NCBI GenBank assembly: GCA_951394405.1
Contig: OX596334.1
Span: forward strand, 2,232,001-2,296,000
Length of the DNA: 64,000 bases
Reading direction: 5' to 3'
From: Coprinellus micaceus
Lineage: Eukaryota; Basidiomycota; Agaricomycetes; Agaricales; Psathyrellaceae
In this document: positions 47,914 to 58,166 of the stretch, piece after piece
How positions within the stretch are numbered: the first letter of the stretch is position 1
How the letters are laid out: the number at the start of each line of letters is the position of its first letter
Position numbers and translations under genes: made by a program
The notes under the pieces: generated by a model
What the model was told of the DNA's origin: nothing
Databases searched by the model: none
The model's input: only the letters and a program-made list of their open reading frames with translations

Positions 47914-50900
47914 ATGGTCGCAAAACCGGGTGCCCCATGGACGACCACGCCGACGCGCGAACACTTCGAGAGCTTGAAAGAGGAGTACCTGCGGATTAAA
48001 GGGCAGAATGGCCTGGTCAGTGCGTTTATGGAACGTGTTCGTACATGGTTCTTCGGCCGCTACAAGACCCAGGAGGAGGAGATCAACGAGAGGGACCCAG
48101 TCCCGCCAGGCAAGGAGCCTGACTATAATATCTATGAAGACTATGAAAGCTGGAGAAAGGCGCGCTTGACTGTACGTGACGAAGTCGAGATTACAAGCTC
48201 AGAAAGCTAATATGTGCCACAGGGTATCAGATTCTGGTTCGTGAACCACACGAAGAAGGACCGTGCCGCACAGCCAACAATCAAGATCATGCTTGGCGGC
48301 GATGCGAGTGGCTCTAGTGCGCGTAAATTAACCAATGAACAAGTCTATAGCAAGCTATTTTACCCGGAACGCGTCAAGGATGACGCTGAGGCAGAGATAG
48401 AACGCGTCGGAGCCACCAAGGATGAAGAGCTTTCGGTGAGGACCCGAGTCACGCGCGAGAACTTCGAGAATGAGAGCGACGAAATCAAGACAGAGGTGGA
48501 TAATAAAAGGCAGGAGATGGAGAGGGAGAAGCGCGAGAGAGAGGAAGCTGCCAAGGTCTTACAAGACCCTAGTCGCGGTCGACTGAAGTATGAGGAGTTA
48601 GCAAGGTATGCATCAAGTGGAATCTCAGAGAGAAAGCCTTACCAAGAACGATCCTAATAGGGTCCAAAAACATATCCCGAAGATTCTGGAGATGTTTTTC
48701 GATGATCTCCACACCAAGACCGGCTGGTGTTTCTACATCCAAGGAGGTGGTCCCCAGGTTGCCAGCCCGAACGCCCCCATCAAGTATACCTCATACAATG
48801 TTGGCTACCTCGAAGGAAAGGTCGATTTTGAGACGTGGGACAAGAAAGAGGGGATCTGGAAGGAGCACTGGAGACCGTTCACCGCATTCGTTCACGAGCT
48901 CTTTCGTACGTTCGACACATCCCTTTATTGTTGTGATATCAACTAACTGGGTTGCAGCCGAGGCAGAGCGGCTCAGAACGGCGATCCACGTTGATGAGAC
49001 TACAGTCGTCGATGCTGAGGCTCTGGCTGTGTCGGGGCGTCTCCCTGGAAAGCTGCAGTTTATTGAAACGCGTGCCGAAGGGGGTTCGGAGCCTGAGGAG
49101 GTGGGCAAGGCGGGGGTGGGAGGAGCGTCGGCCCAGACGTCCGAGACGGGAACGGCGGCCCAGACATCCGATACGGGAACGTCGGGCAAGGGCGTGGGAG
49201 AAACGTCGGGGCGGACATCAGGCGGAAGCTCGGGAGGAGGCGGGAATATCACTCTACCTGCGCCGCAAGATCAGGAGTGCATCTCCACCACCCAGCCAAA
49301 GATGAGCCCTGTCGTAGGAGCCACTGGACCGTCTACTGCTCCAGGGCCAACCAAGAAGCCGAATGCCAAGGGAGGCAGTGGAAAGGGGAAGGGAACGAAG
49401 GCGCCGATTGACCCTGTGGGGGTGTACGATGATGGAGAGGCGGAGGGCGACAGAGATCCACAGGGGGGGCCAAAGGCAGCGCCTGTGGTCAATGGGAACA
49501 TGCCCCCAGTCCCATCAACAGACTCTGGGCAGAACCCATTCGCCCCTCCTCCAATCTTGAATCAATGGGCAGGTTCGAACGGAGATTCAAGCGCCGAAGC
49601 CCTTTCAATCGACTTCCACCTCGACGGGAATCGCTGGGACCCAAACAGACTGCAAAGTAGCCCTCTACTCCAAGACCTTTTTGGAACACAAGGCGGTGTG
49701 CAGTACGGTGGAGGTGGCAGGTTGGGGGGTGAATTTGGAGGCGGATTTGGTGGGGGATTTGGTGGGGGATACAGTGGGGGATACGGCGGTGAATTTGGGG
49801 GCGGTTACGCCGAGTTCGGCATCCATGGGAACGCGATGAACAACGGAATGAGTGAGGCCATGTTTGCGTTGGCGGGGACGAATGTGTTGGCGGGGACGGA
49901 TGTGTTCGCAGGGACAAACGTGCTGGGGGCGGGGGGAACGTTATCCACTGGGCAACAGACCTACCCACTCCCTAGGACAGACATCGTGAATCCCAACTTC
50001 CAAATGGGTCGTGAATCGCATGTTGGTGACGTAGAGCCCGGTGTGAACAACGGTGTCGCGAATGCCAGCGTGTTTAGACCTGAAGGCACTGTGCAAGGGA
50101 ACGACGTGGTTGGGAACGGTGTGGTTGGGAGCAGCGTGGTTGGGAGCGGCGTGATTGGGAACAGCGTGGTTGGGAACGGCGTGATGGGTGTGCACAACGA
50201 GAGGAATGGCGGAGGAATGACGGGATCTCCCGATGACAACAGCATGGGTGATATGATGGGTTCCCAAATCCCTGGCGGGCAGGCAGGCAGTGGTAGTAAT
50301 GTTGAGAGTGCTGGTCCTGGGAACCAGAGTCCAGGTACAACCACAGCAGGGGAGGGTGGGGAGCTGGAGACAGGGGTTTCTGGTGAAATTAACCCAAGAA
50401 AGCGGGCGGTCAGCATATCAGACCCAAGCCAAGACCGTAGCAAGCGTGCACGTACTGCGAAGAAACAGCCGGAATGGATTGACAAAGCGCGAGCACACCT
50501 ACTTGTTGGCGTCCAGGCACCACGATGGATCGAGGCGGTGGAACGGTGGTATCGGTGGGAAACGCAGTGTTCGGGGCTGGGGGGAGCGGTGACTGGGAAG
50601 CTCGGCGGAGCCTCAGCACGTCCTCCAATTGTCAAGAAATGGCTGGATGGACATTGTCAGTGGGGCACTCAGGACCAACTGGCGGAGAAAGACCGACCGG
50701 CGTACCAAGAGAAGTGGATGAAATGGTGGAACGCAATGCAGCCAAAAACCAGGAGATCAGATGAGGGCGGTATGCCTCTTCCGGTCAACGATACCATGAC
50801 TCGAGCCCTGGGGACTGCGCTGAAGAAGGCGGGAGAAGAGGGTTTCGTCCTGCTCTTGAGGGCGCTACATCTGTGGGCACCACAGGATGGGGTGGATAAC

Positions 50901-50963
50901 GAGTGGGAGCAAGCAGTCAACGACGTGTTTGATTGTCTGCAAGCGCTTGATCTGCGGGCCTGA
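47914..50963 (+). CDS. large Gly-rich cargo protein with Trp-rich C-terminal domain
   Basis: Starts MVAKPGAPWTTTPTREHFES. Exons: SAFMERVRTWFFGRYK...; GIRFWFVNHTKKDRAAQPTIK with a charged coiled coil (TEVDNKRQEMEREKREREE); NDPNRVQKHIPKILEMFFDD...KTGWCFYIQGG; then a long last exon. That exon has a Gly/Ser/Pro-rich linker, a GGGFGGGYSGGYGG run, LAGTNVLAGTDVFAGTNVL, a five-residue repeat (VVGNG/VVGSS/VIGNS) and a basic KRARTAKK. The C-terminal ~150 residues are PEWIDKARAHLLVGVQAPRW...WYRWET...RPPIVKKWLDG...YQEKWMKWWNAMQP, a Trp-rich domain I recall from many uncharacterised agaricomycete proteins. Function unknown. The introns resolve in frame, so the gene looks intact. Confidence 0.6.
50103..50190 (+). 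repeat. 15-bp coding minisatellite (VVGNG-type)
   Basis: GTGGTTGGGA-containing 15-bp units occur about six times in a row inside the Gly-rich gene and keep the frame. Confidence 0.7.
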
Positions 50964-51684
50964 TGGGAAGTTCTCACGGTTGGTTTCGGCCGGTTGTGGG
51001 AATGGCTAATTGTGCCTGGCCTTGCTCCCGCACTCCAGACTCCTTTCGTACCGACATATTTTGTATTCTTGAGGTGCCATTGGACCATCTATTTGGATCA
51101 TTATCCCAGATCCATTTGTTTTCAACTTCCCATGTCTGTTTTTTGCACCGTTTTCTGTCATTCCTAACTACGGCCGTATTCGTATGACCAACCCGATGGT
51201 TCTGTTCTTGCTCTGCATCGTCGATACCTTTGTGTTACAACCTGCGATCCGTACATCCTCGACTCTCGTCCCTGGGCGCCATTGCAATTTTGATATGTTT
51301 TGATACTGCAGAATTCGAACCCAATCCGAACCGACAATTGGACCTGTCAACGCACACGTCCGGTGAGCGCGTCATGATCTGAACTGCGCCAATCCTTCCA
51401 CCCATATCGGGAACACTTTGATCTGACCGTCGCTCATGTCCGCCCACCCGACTCCCGCCTTTACGGCCAAGGCGCGCCCCGACCCGAGAGCCATCATTTT
51501 GACCATGCGCTTCGTTTCCCCGTTGTGCACAACGCCTACGCCATCACCCGTGCGAGAGCCATCATCTTGACCATGTGCTTCATTTCCCCGTTGTGCACAA
51601 CGCCCTGCTTGCTGCCGCCCTCCCACAAACAACCAGGCCGTTGTGCACAACGGTGTCCGATTATAACCAGAGGTTGTGTACAAT
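50964..51684. other. right subterminal region of the nested element
   Basis: No gene. A 68-bp near-direct duplication starts CGAGAGCCATCAT at 51485 and 51553, each copy ending in the GTTGTGCACAAC palindrome (51522 and 51590). A third palindrome is at 51640 and the terminal one at 51673-51684. Confidence 0.7.
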
Positions 51685-53748
51685 AGAGTTGTCCACCCCT
51701 GCCAGCCGATCTCATCCCACAGCGTATTGACGGCATTTCTCCAAGGGTACGAAGATGACGAAGACGAAGATGAAGATGAAGGGAACCGGGGAGACGATGA
51801 GGGAAATATCAGTGAGGGTGATCAGGAGGAAGATCAGGATGACCCGATGGAAGGGTTGGATGAGCAGGTGAGTAATGTATCAAGATACCGACTCGTGCTG
51901 CCTGCTCATGGTAGACACCCTTTTTCAGTATCACAAAACCCTGTCTCCTACCCCAAATCTGGCATCAGCTCTACCACCAACTTCGGGTGAAGCACCTGCC
52001 GACGAGGCCCCAGTTGCGGGTGGCACACCGACCCCTTTGGATTCCGACTCGGATAGGGACACGGACTCTAGCTCTGAGGATGAAGGCCCTCCTCTTATTG
52101 CTACGCTTGAGGATATGAAAATCGCCCTGAGTTATGTCGAATGGATCCGGGATGCCCAGCATGAAGACACTGGCATGACAAGGGACGACATTCAACGACT
52201 GCTTAATCCTCCACAGTGCCTCCTGGATCTTTCTGACGACCCGGACCTTGAACTTTGCATCGGCCTCTACGTTGACCTTGGAAAGACCTCCCAGAAAGCG
52301 TACGACCGTGCCATGTCACGCCTCCGTGCCCGATTCAAGGAGCATGCAGAGGTCACATTCTATTCGTACAGCCAGGTGCGGGCCAAGATTCGGGAGCTAA
52401 CTGGGATTAGTGAAATCAAGCATGACATGTGCATAAAGACCTGCATGGCGTACACAGGCCCCCTCTCAGCCCTGCGGAACTGCATGACGTGCAAGGAGGC
52501 CAGGTACCGCACTGTGAAAGGATCAAGACCGAGGACACCATCGATGTTGTACCTGTCCCCAGCCCTCCTCTCTCCGGGACTACGACTCCTTCCACCACCG
52601 CCTCTTCCTCAGCTGCAAGCGAGGCCTCTCTCAAGAGAAAGCTCGAAGATACCATTGTCGCCATCGAAGATCCCACCCCTTCACAGCCTGCGTCAACAAC
52701 ACCTTTCAAGAGACCGCCAAGGCTCCATCACCTGAGGAAGGCCGCCACGAACAGCACCCCCGTTACATTTGCTGAACCACTTCTGTACGTACCCGCTCTT
52801 TCTCCTGCTTTCTTCCTAATCGAGTGCAACCCCAGGGATTCTGTCTCGACTCCCACCTCCCAGTGGAGCCCTCCTACCGGACCCATCCCACAAGGCGCCC
52901 CACCACCCTGGGACTCCCCAAACGAGTCGACCCCCCACTCTGGGCCGTTGGTGGCTCCCCCTGGTCTCTGGCTTGGTTTGTTCATGGCGCCTATTCCGAG
53001 TGCTTACACTGACTCTATTCCCCATGTGGACCTAGGCGATACCCCAACCCCCTATGCTGAAGAGGATGACGACGATGACGACAGTAACATTTATGTCACT
53101 GACGATGAGGGTGGGGACTTCGGATCTGGTGCCGCCCCACTCCAAGCTCAAGCTCAGGTGTTCGCCCCTTCTCCTTCTATGCCTATGACTTGGAACCAGC
53201 CGCCTGTCGGTCCTATCCCTCCATCTATGCCTTGGCATCAACCGCCCACCTTTGTCCATCAAGCTCCGATGACCAACTGGGGTGCGGTGTCGGCTCCGAA
53301 AAAGAGGATGGGACGTCCTAAGGGTGCCGGAAAGTAAGTCATGTTTTGTCCCACTTGCCTACTATCTAATCGTTTGGCCCCCAAGGCCCCTTGCGTACGC
53401 CAATTGGAAGAGCCAGTCCAACATGCAGGGCGACGAAGCGGTGTTGCAAGCCATGTTCGAGAAGATCTGGAAAGGGATTCCTGCAGCCAAGAAGCAGGTA
53501 TGTATTGACTGGTTTTACCCGTACGCTCTTGACAACTGCTGCGTCCCAGGAATGGAACGACTTTGCAGCCATCAAGAAGGGCGGTGCACCTGCGATTGCG
53601 GTAAGTTTCTTTCTATTTTTGGGGGCACCCTACTGACACTCATGGATTCCCTACCTAGGCTCAAAACTCCGCCGCCATCCTGTTTCACCCCCCCAATGGT
53701 GCCGCTGGTCCCTCTCAACCGAGGTCCAAGAAGGTGAAGCGCCAGTGA
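51685..53748 (+). pseudogene. Plavaka/Tnp2-like gene, 3' part with HMG-like tail
   Basis: Directly after the nested element an acidic stretch (GYEDDEDEDEDEGNRG) leads to DMKIALSYVEWIRDAQ, SYSQVRAKIRELTGI and KHDMCIKTCMAYTGPLS with CMTCKEARY, the Tnp2/Plavaka zinc-knuckle region. The DDE catalytic domain expected next is missing. Near 52.51 kb the frame shifts and continues as a Pro/Ser-rich segment, an acidic run (EEDDDDDDSNIY), an AT-hook-like KKRMGRPKGAGK and a tail (PLAYANWKSQSN...EKIWKGIPAAKKQEWNDFAAIKK) with a weak HMG-box resemblance, ending KKVKRQ. The tail exons are cleanly spliced. It is either a decayed transposase or a once-working regulatory derivative, now cut in two. Confidence 0.5.
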
Positions 53749-54305
53749 ACGGGAGCTTCTTGTTGTCTTCCCCATCTCGCCTTCCATCAAGCGGTTGCCG
53801 TTCGGACGATCTTGGGTTTTCTCGCGCTCGACGGACCCCCTCTCGCAGACTCTCTTGGATCTTTGGGCTGGTTCCCTCTCACGCAGGCGGCAGACTTGAC
53901 TTGATACGGTCCTCGACATCATCACCTACTAGTTCTGGTCCCACCTCTCTGGGCTCGGCGTACTCTCCAACACTGGCTACCTCACGTTCCTTACTGGTCT
54001 ACCCCCTCCTGGTCTCTCCTGGGTTTGTATCTCTGGATTTCGTGATATCTTGTCTCTGATCCCGGTGAGTCTTTGTCTTCGTTGACGTCCGAGCACCCCT
54101 CGCTGACTTGGTCCTTTGGTTGTGTACCCGGGGATAGGACAAAGTTGTATAGTATCGCACTTCTATCCGATTATATGATATTTTACAATACATAAATTGA
54201 TCCTATCCTCCGAGTTCCTCCAAGCTCCTGCGAGTCCCCAAAAGTGGGTAAGTTGGGGGTTGTGAACCGCTCCGAGCGATCCTGAAGCGATTTGGAAATG
54301 CTTGA
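53749..54305. other. right subterminal non-coding region of the giant element
   Basis: No gene found. The last ~170 bp contain repeated TGCGAGTTCCTGCGAG and CGAGTTCC motifs leading into the right terminal repeat. The 101-bp array does not extend here. Confidence 0.5.
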
Positions 54306-54354
54306 CCCTGCGAGTTCCTGCGAGATTTTGGCAACAATGTGGACTTTCACTGGG
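54306..54354 (-). repeat. right terminal inverted repeat of the giant element
   Basis: Reverse complement begins CCCAGTGAAAG and follows the left repeat through the CATTG, GCCAAAA and GCAGGG blocks. Confidence 0.85.
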
Positions 54355-54361
54355 CCTCACC
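54355..54361 (+). repeat. target-site duplication, right copy
   Basis: CCTCACC, identical to 17571-17577. The next base, C, permits an 8-bp reading. P450 intron sequence follows, with the acceptor at 54402-54403. Confidence 0.85.
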
Positions 54362-54403
54362 CATCCCGAACAAAGGACTAATTGCAAGAATACGCCCTGC
54401 CAG

Positions 54404-55550
54404 GCCGAGATCGCGGGTATGTGAAGGAATGCGTCGACTACGCCATTAACGTATTCATTATGGCGTATTTCCTGCCTATTTTCCCTGAAGTCATTCGTCC
54501 GTATGTGTCACGCCACGCTTTGGGTTATGTTAAGGCTTACCAACTTCCCATTCAGCCTTGTGAACTGGGTTATCTCCCCAATTCCACGCAGGTACAGAAA
54601 CATCAAGGGGTATTACCAGCCTTTTCTCGATGAGAGACGGAAAGCGAAAGCAGAATTGGGAGACCAGTATGAGGAACCAGTATGGCTCCCAGAATGATCC
54701 CAAGAGAACTTTCTAACAATAAACATCGTTTATAGGCAACGTTGCTTATGTGGCTTGCTGACATCGCAGACGAGCACGAGAGAGATGACCGAGACGTTGT
54801 GCTCCGGATGTTGGGCGTGAATTTTGGGTCCATACACACAACTTCAATCGTAAGAGCCTTCGCGTGCCTCCTGATGACGCAGCTGCCTAACCGTTCGCCG
54901 CAGACTTTCACCCATGCGTTGTTCTCATTGCTGTCCCGACCAGAGGATGTCGAGACCGTACGTCGAGAGGTCGTGGAGGTTATCGGCGAAGAGGGGTGGA
55001 CGAAGGCCGGGATGGACAAGATGCGATTTTTGGACAGTTTTATGAAGGAGAGCCAGAGGTTTGATGCTATCGGAACCAGTGCGTTGTGCATCCCTTCCCC
55101 ATCGTTAACCTCAGAGAACCCACCCCCATGATAGCTATTGGCCTTCGCATGTCAGCGGAGGACACTTCTCTCTCGGGCGTGTTCATCCCGAAGGACACCA
55201 TGATCGGGGCCAACGTTATCAACGCTCACTTCGACCCCAACGCTTGGGGCGACAGCACGCATGCCTTCGACCCGTATCGCTTCCTCAAAATTGAGGAGGA
55301 ACAGGGGAGAAGAATTCAGCTACCCACAAGTACTATCAACACCATGACATTTGGATATGGGAGGCATGCGTGCCCAGGGCGGTTCTTCGCGGCACAGGAG
55401 ATGAAGTTGCTCATGGCCTACTTTCTCTACCACTACGATCTCAAGTTGGATACGAAGAACGGGGAGAAACCGAGAAACTTCTGGTTTGGAATGGGGAATG
55501 TACCTAACGGGTCAGCGAGGGTCTTGATGAGGAGGCGGAGTGGGGAATAA
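54404..55550 (+). CDS. cytochrome P450-3, 3' half
   Basis: Begins right after an acceptor (CTGCCAG) and completes the Cys codon left open at 17560 (T|GC), giving LPLC-RDRGYVKECVDYAINVF, parallel to LPLC-RNPDYNNMC in P450-2. Later exons are VNWVISPIPRRYRNIKG, ATLLMWLADIADEHERDDRD...FGSIHTTSI (I helix), MDKMRFLDSFMKESQRFD (ExxR), AFDPYRFLKIEEEQG and the heme loop FGYGRHACPGRFFA, ending LMRRRSGE. No start codon or anchor precedes it, so alone it cannot make a P450. There is no stop or frameshift. Together with 16723-17560 it makes one full-length gene. Confidence 0.88.
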
Positions 55551-55859
55551 GGGTTGTGTCGAGAGTCTTCGCTTGCCTGGACCGTATCGAGTCCCACGCC
55601 AAGTCACCGAGGAGAGCGAGATAGTGCGCGTCGGCGCTAAGTACTCATGTCAAGCGACAGCCATGTAACGTGCCTTCCAATTCAATGGAACATTGAATAC
55701 CAAGAGTAACCAAGTACATTGTGAACAATGCAGTAGGTCCGAGATTCTTGTCAAACGCCTCACAGCCCAAGGAACCCAAAGGAACCCAAGACAGAGAACG
55801 GATCGTGCGGGGGCCCCTCCCCCTTTAACCTCTCTCTCCCTCTCCACGGCTGATCTCCC
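55551..55859. other. intergenic between P450-3 and P450-4
   Basis: 309 bp with a pyrimidine-rich run (CTCTCTCTCCCTCTCC) just upstream of the P450-4 start. No other feature seen. Confidence 0.5.
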
Positions 55860-57874
55860 ATGGGACTTCCACTACATACAGCTCTCGTGTTTCTGGGTGG
55901 CCTGTATGCGGTGGCGTATAGGTTGGGAGAGGCTCGACGGGTATGTACTCGTTCTCTCATATTGCGACTCATCGGTATGACTGGTCACAGCTACAGCACA
56001 TACCAGCAATTGGATATAGTGGCATGGTACTATCGTACTGGTCCGCGCTGCAATTCCAACTCAATGGACCCAAATTTTTGGAAATGGGCTTCCGAAATGT
56101 TAGTTCCTTCCGGGGTTTCCCAGCACCTCCATGGGCGCTTAATCGTCCGATTCCCGCATAGCTTCCCCCTGGCGTCAAATTCGTGAAGGTTCCGGGCTTC
56201 ACTCGCTGGTTGGTCGTCGCCGTGGGGCCCGAGACTGTGCAAGAGTTCACTCGCGCTCCCGATAAACTGCTGTCTGTCCCTGAAGCGTTTGAGGAGGTGA
56301 AGGAAGCCCAACAGTCCTCCCAGGCCGACATACTTACCACCATCCCACGCAGTTCCTTCAGGCTAGCTACACATTGCATCAGAAGGAGATCGGAGATAAG
56401 ATCCAGCTTCCCATCTTGAAGAATACCATCCCCCGTGCTATGGAAGAGCTGTTCCCCGCCCTGTATGATGAGACCAAGGCGGTATTTGAAGAGGCGTTCA
56501 AGGACTCAGAGAGTGGGGATCGAGGTAGGTGCTCATGCTGTTGAATTCTCCTATTCTTCTGCTTGGAGTATTAGCGAGCTGATCGCCGCGCGATTCTGCA
56601 GAATGGCGGTCATTCGTCGTCATCCACGAGATCATGCACGCAATTGCAAGAATAAGCAACCGCCTCTTCGTTGGTCTACCACTATGTGAGTCAGTGAATT
56701 GCTTTACCTTATCGGAGAAACGGATCTATACACACCTTAGGTCGCACCACCGACTACATCGAACTCAATATTCGCTTCGCAAATGAAGTCGTCTTCTTGT
56801 CGTACATCCTCGTGCTTGTGCCCCGTTTCATCCGCCCGTACGCCTTTCGCGTAGCTTCTAGTGCGCTAAACTAAATTTGAAGGGTCTCAGCTTGTTGAAT
56901 CGACTGATATCACCCATCCCCCGGAGATTCAAAGAGGCACAAACTTTCCTGCAGCCCCTGATGGTTTCTCGACGTGAAGCCTCGCGAATGGGACTCGAGC
57001 ACGAGAAGCGGGTGAGCGTTCAACGTACCATCACTGCCCTCGCAGCGCTGACCAAGCCTTAGAGCGACTACCTGACGTGGCTCATGGAGATTGCGGAGAC
57101 GCACAAGAAGGCGGACCGTGATGTGATCCTTCGCATGCTCTCGACCAACTTTGCCTCCATCCATACAACCTCAGTGGTGCGCCGAACGCCAGCCTTGACT
57201 TTCCTTTAGCTCACATCCCACAGACCGTCACGCAAATCCTCTTCACCCTCCTTTCTCACCCACAATACATTGGTCCTCTGCGAGATGAGATTGAGCAGGA
57301 AGTAGTTGACAAAGGGTGGACAAAAGACGCACTGGAGGGAATGAGGTTTCTTGAAAGCTTCGTGAAAGAGAGCCAGCGCGTCAACGTCGTGGGTTCAAGT
57401 GAGTTAGGGACTGGTACTAGCGCGTACTCTTTTAACTTATGCTCCGGCTCCACAGTCCTTCTGCATAGGATGGTCATGGAGGATTGCACGATTGCTGAAA
57501 CCTTCCTGCCGAAAGGCACTATGCTGACCGCCAACCTCCTCCACGCCCACGCTTCGCCGGCAGCATGGGGAAAGGATGCAGGCAAGTTTGACCCATATCG
57601 CTTCCTAAGGCTCGAGAAAGAGACCGGGAAGAAGTATGGTATCGTGACGACCACTCCGAACATCCTCAACTTCGGCCACGGGCGACACGCATGCCCTGGT
57701 CGATTTTTCGCTGCGCAGCAGATGAAGCTGGTGCTTGCTTATTTGCTGGTAAATTTTGATATGAGGCTCGACACTCCAGATGAGAAGCGACCTAAGGACT
57801 TTTGGTTTGGAATGGCGTGCGTGCCTGACCCCAGGAGTAGAATACTCGTCCGTAGACGCACCGAATGCATCTGA
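55860..57874 (+). CDS. cytochrome P450 monooxygenase (P450-4)
   Basis: Complete P450. Starts MGLPLHTALVFLGGLYAVAY (anchor). Exons then give LQHIPAIGYSGMVLSYW, LPPGVKFVKVPGFTRWLVVA, SYTLHQKEIGDKIQL, EWRSFVVIHEIMHAIARISN with LPLC, RTTDYIELNIRFANEV, NRLISPIPRRFKEAQTF, LSTNFASIHTTSV, MRFLESFVKESQRVN (ExxR) and the heme loop FGHGRHACPGRFFA, ending RRRTECI. Same exon layout as the other three but the most diverged in sequence. It lies 309 bp downstream of P450-3 in the same direction, so before the insertion P450-2, -3 and -4 formed a tight tandem array of about 7 kb. Substrate unknown. Confidence 0.9.
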
Positions 57875-58166
57875 ACCCAGCCAGTCGAAGGCTAGTAGTA
57901 GGTACGCACCTCTAGGGTATCTTCGAGAGAGTAGTCCTTAGCATTGCACCATAGTGTAGTCCGTTGGAATCGAGGACGAAGAAACATGGATGAAGTCGAA
58001 GGCCTTTGCTAGGCGCTCCATTGGCCGGTCCTCAGCCCAATTCGGGTTAGGGTCAGGCACAAAGCATCCGACCCCCTCCAAGTGCGATCGCGTCAGCCTT
58101 GCCTCCCGACCACTTTCGTCCCCGTCCAAACCACCATTGCCCCGCAGTTCCCGTACCGAGGTCAAA

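Larger units (their letters stand above)
38754..51684. mobile_element. nested 12.9-kb KDZ element with cargo
   Basis: Begins ATTGTACACAAC and ends with its exact reverse complement. Both ends then show CTGGxTATAAT and, about 24 bp further in, a second GTTGTGCACAAC-type palindrome. It lies within a Plavaka/Tnp2-like gene whose two parts abut the ends. Contents: CxC2-type KDZ transposase (minus), an acidic protein (minus), a small basic protein (plus), a viroplasmin-domain protein (minus) and a large Gly-rich protein (plus). I could not find a clear target duplication: left flank CACGCTCCC and right flank AGAGTTGTC differ. The exact ends may therefore be a few bases off, or the flanks have changed. 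Confidence 0.75.
17578..54354. mobile_element. 36.8-kb cargo-carrying DNA transposon
   Basis: Bounded by inverted CCCAGTGAAA ends; 23 of the first 29 terminal bases match, with similarity extending to about 49 bp. It is flanked by a 7-8 bp direct duplication. Both borders lie in one intron of a P450 whose exons continue in phase on either side, which fixes the limits independently of the repeats. Contents: inverted 101-bp repeat arrays, six cargo genes, an intact CxC5/CxC6 KDZ transposase, and a Plavaka/Tnp2-like gene broken by a nested 12.9-kb element. Without the nested element it would be about 23.8 kb. Target duplications of about 8 bp are made by several DDE superfamilies (Zisupton/KDZ, hAT), so the ends alone do not name the transposase; the resident KDZ gene is the best candidate. 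Mobility is inferred. Confidence 0.88.

Noticed and set aside
49961..50635. Long Pro/Thr-rich minus-strand frame opposite the Gly-rich gene
   Set aside because: Antisense shadow of the repetitive coding region.
17578..54354. Starship-type giant element
   Set aside because: No DUF3435 tyrosine recombinase at either end, and clear terminal inverted repeats are present. Starships are known from Pezizomycotina and lack such repeats.
17578..54354. Helitron or Maverick/Polinton
   Set aside because: No Rep/helicase, protein-primed polymerase, integrase or capsid-like gene was seen; the ends are inverted repeats with a target duplication.
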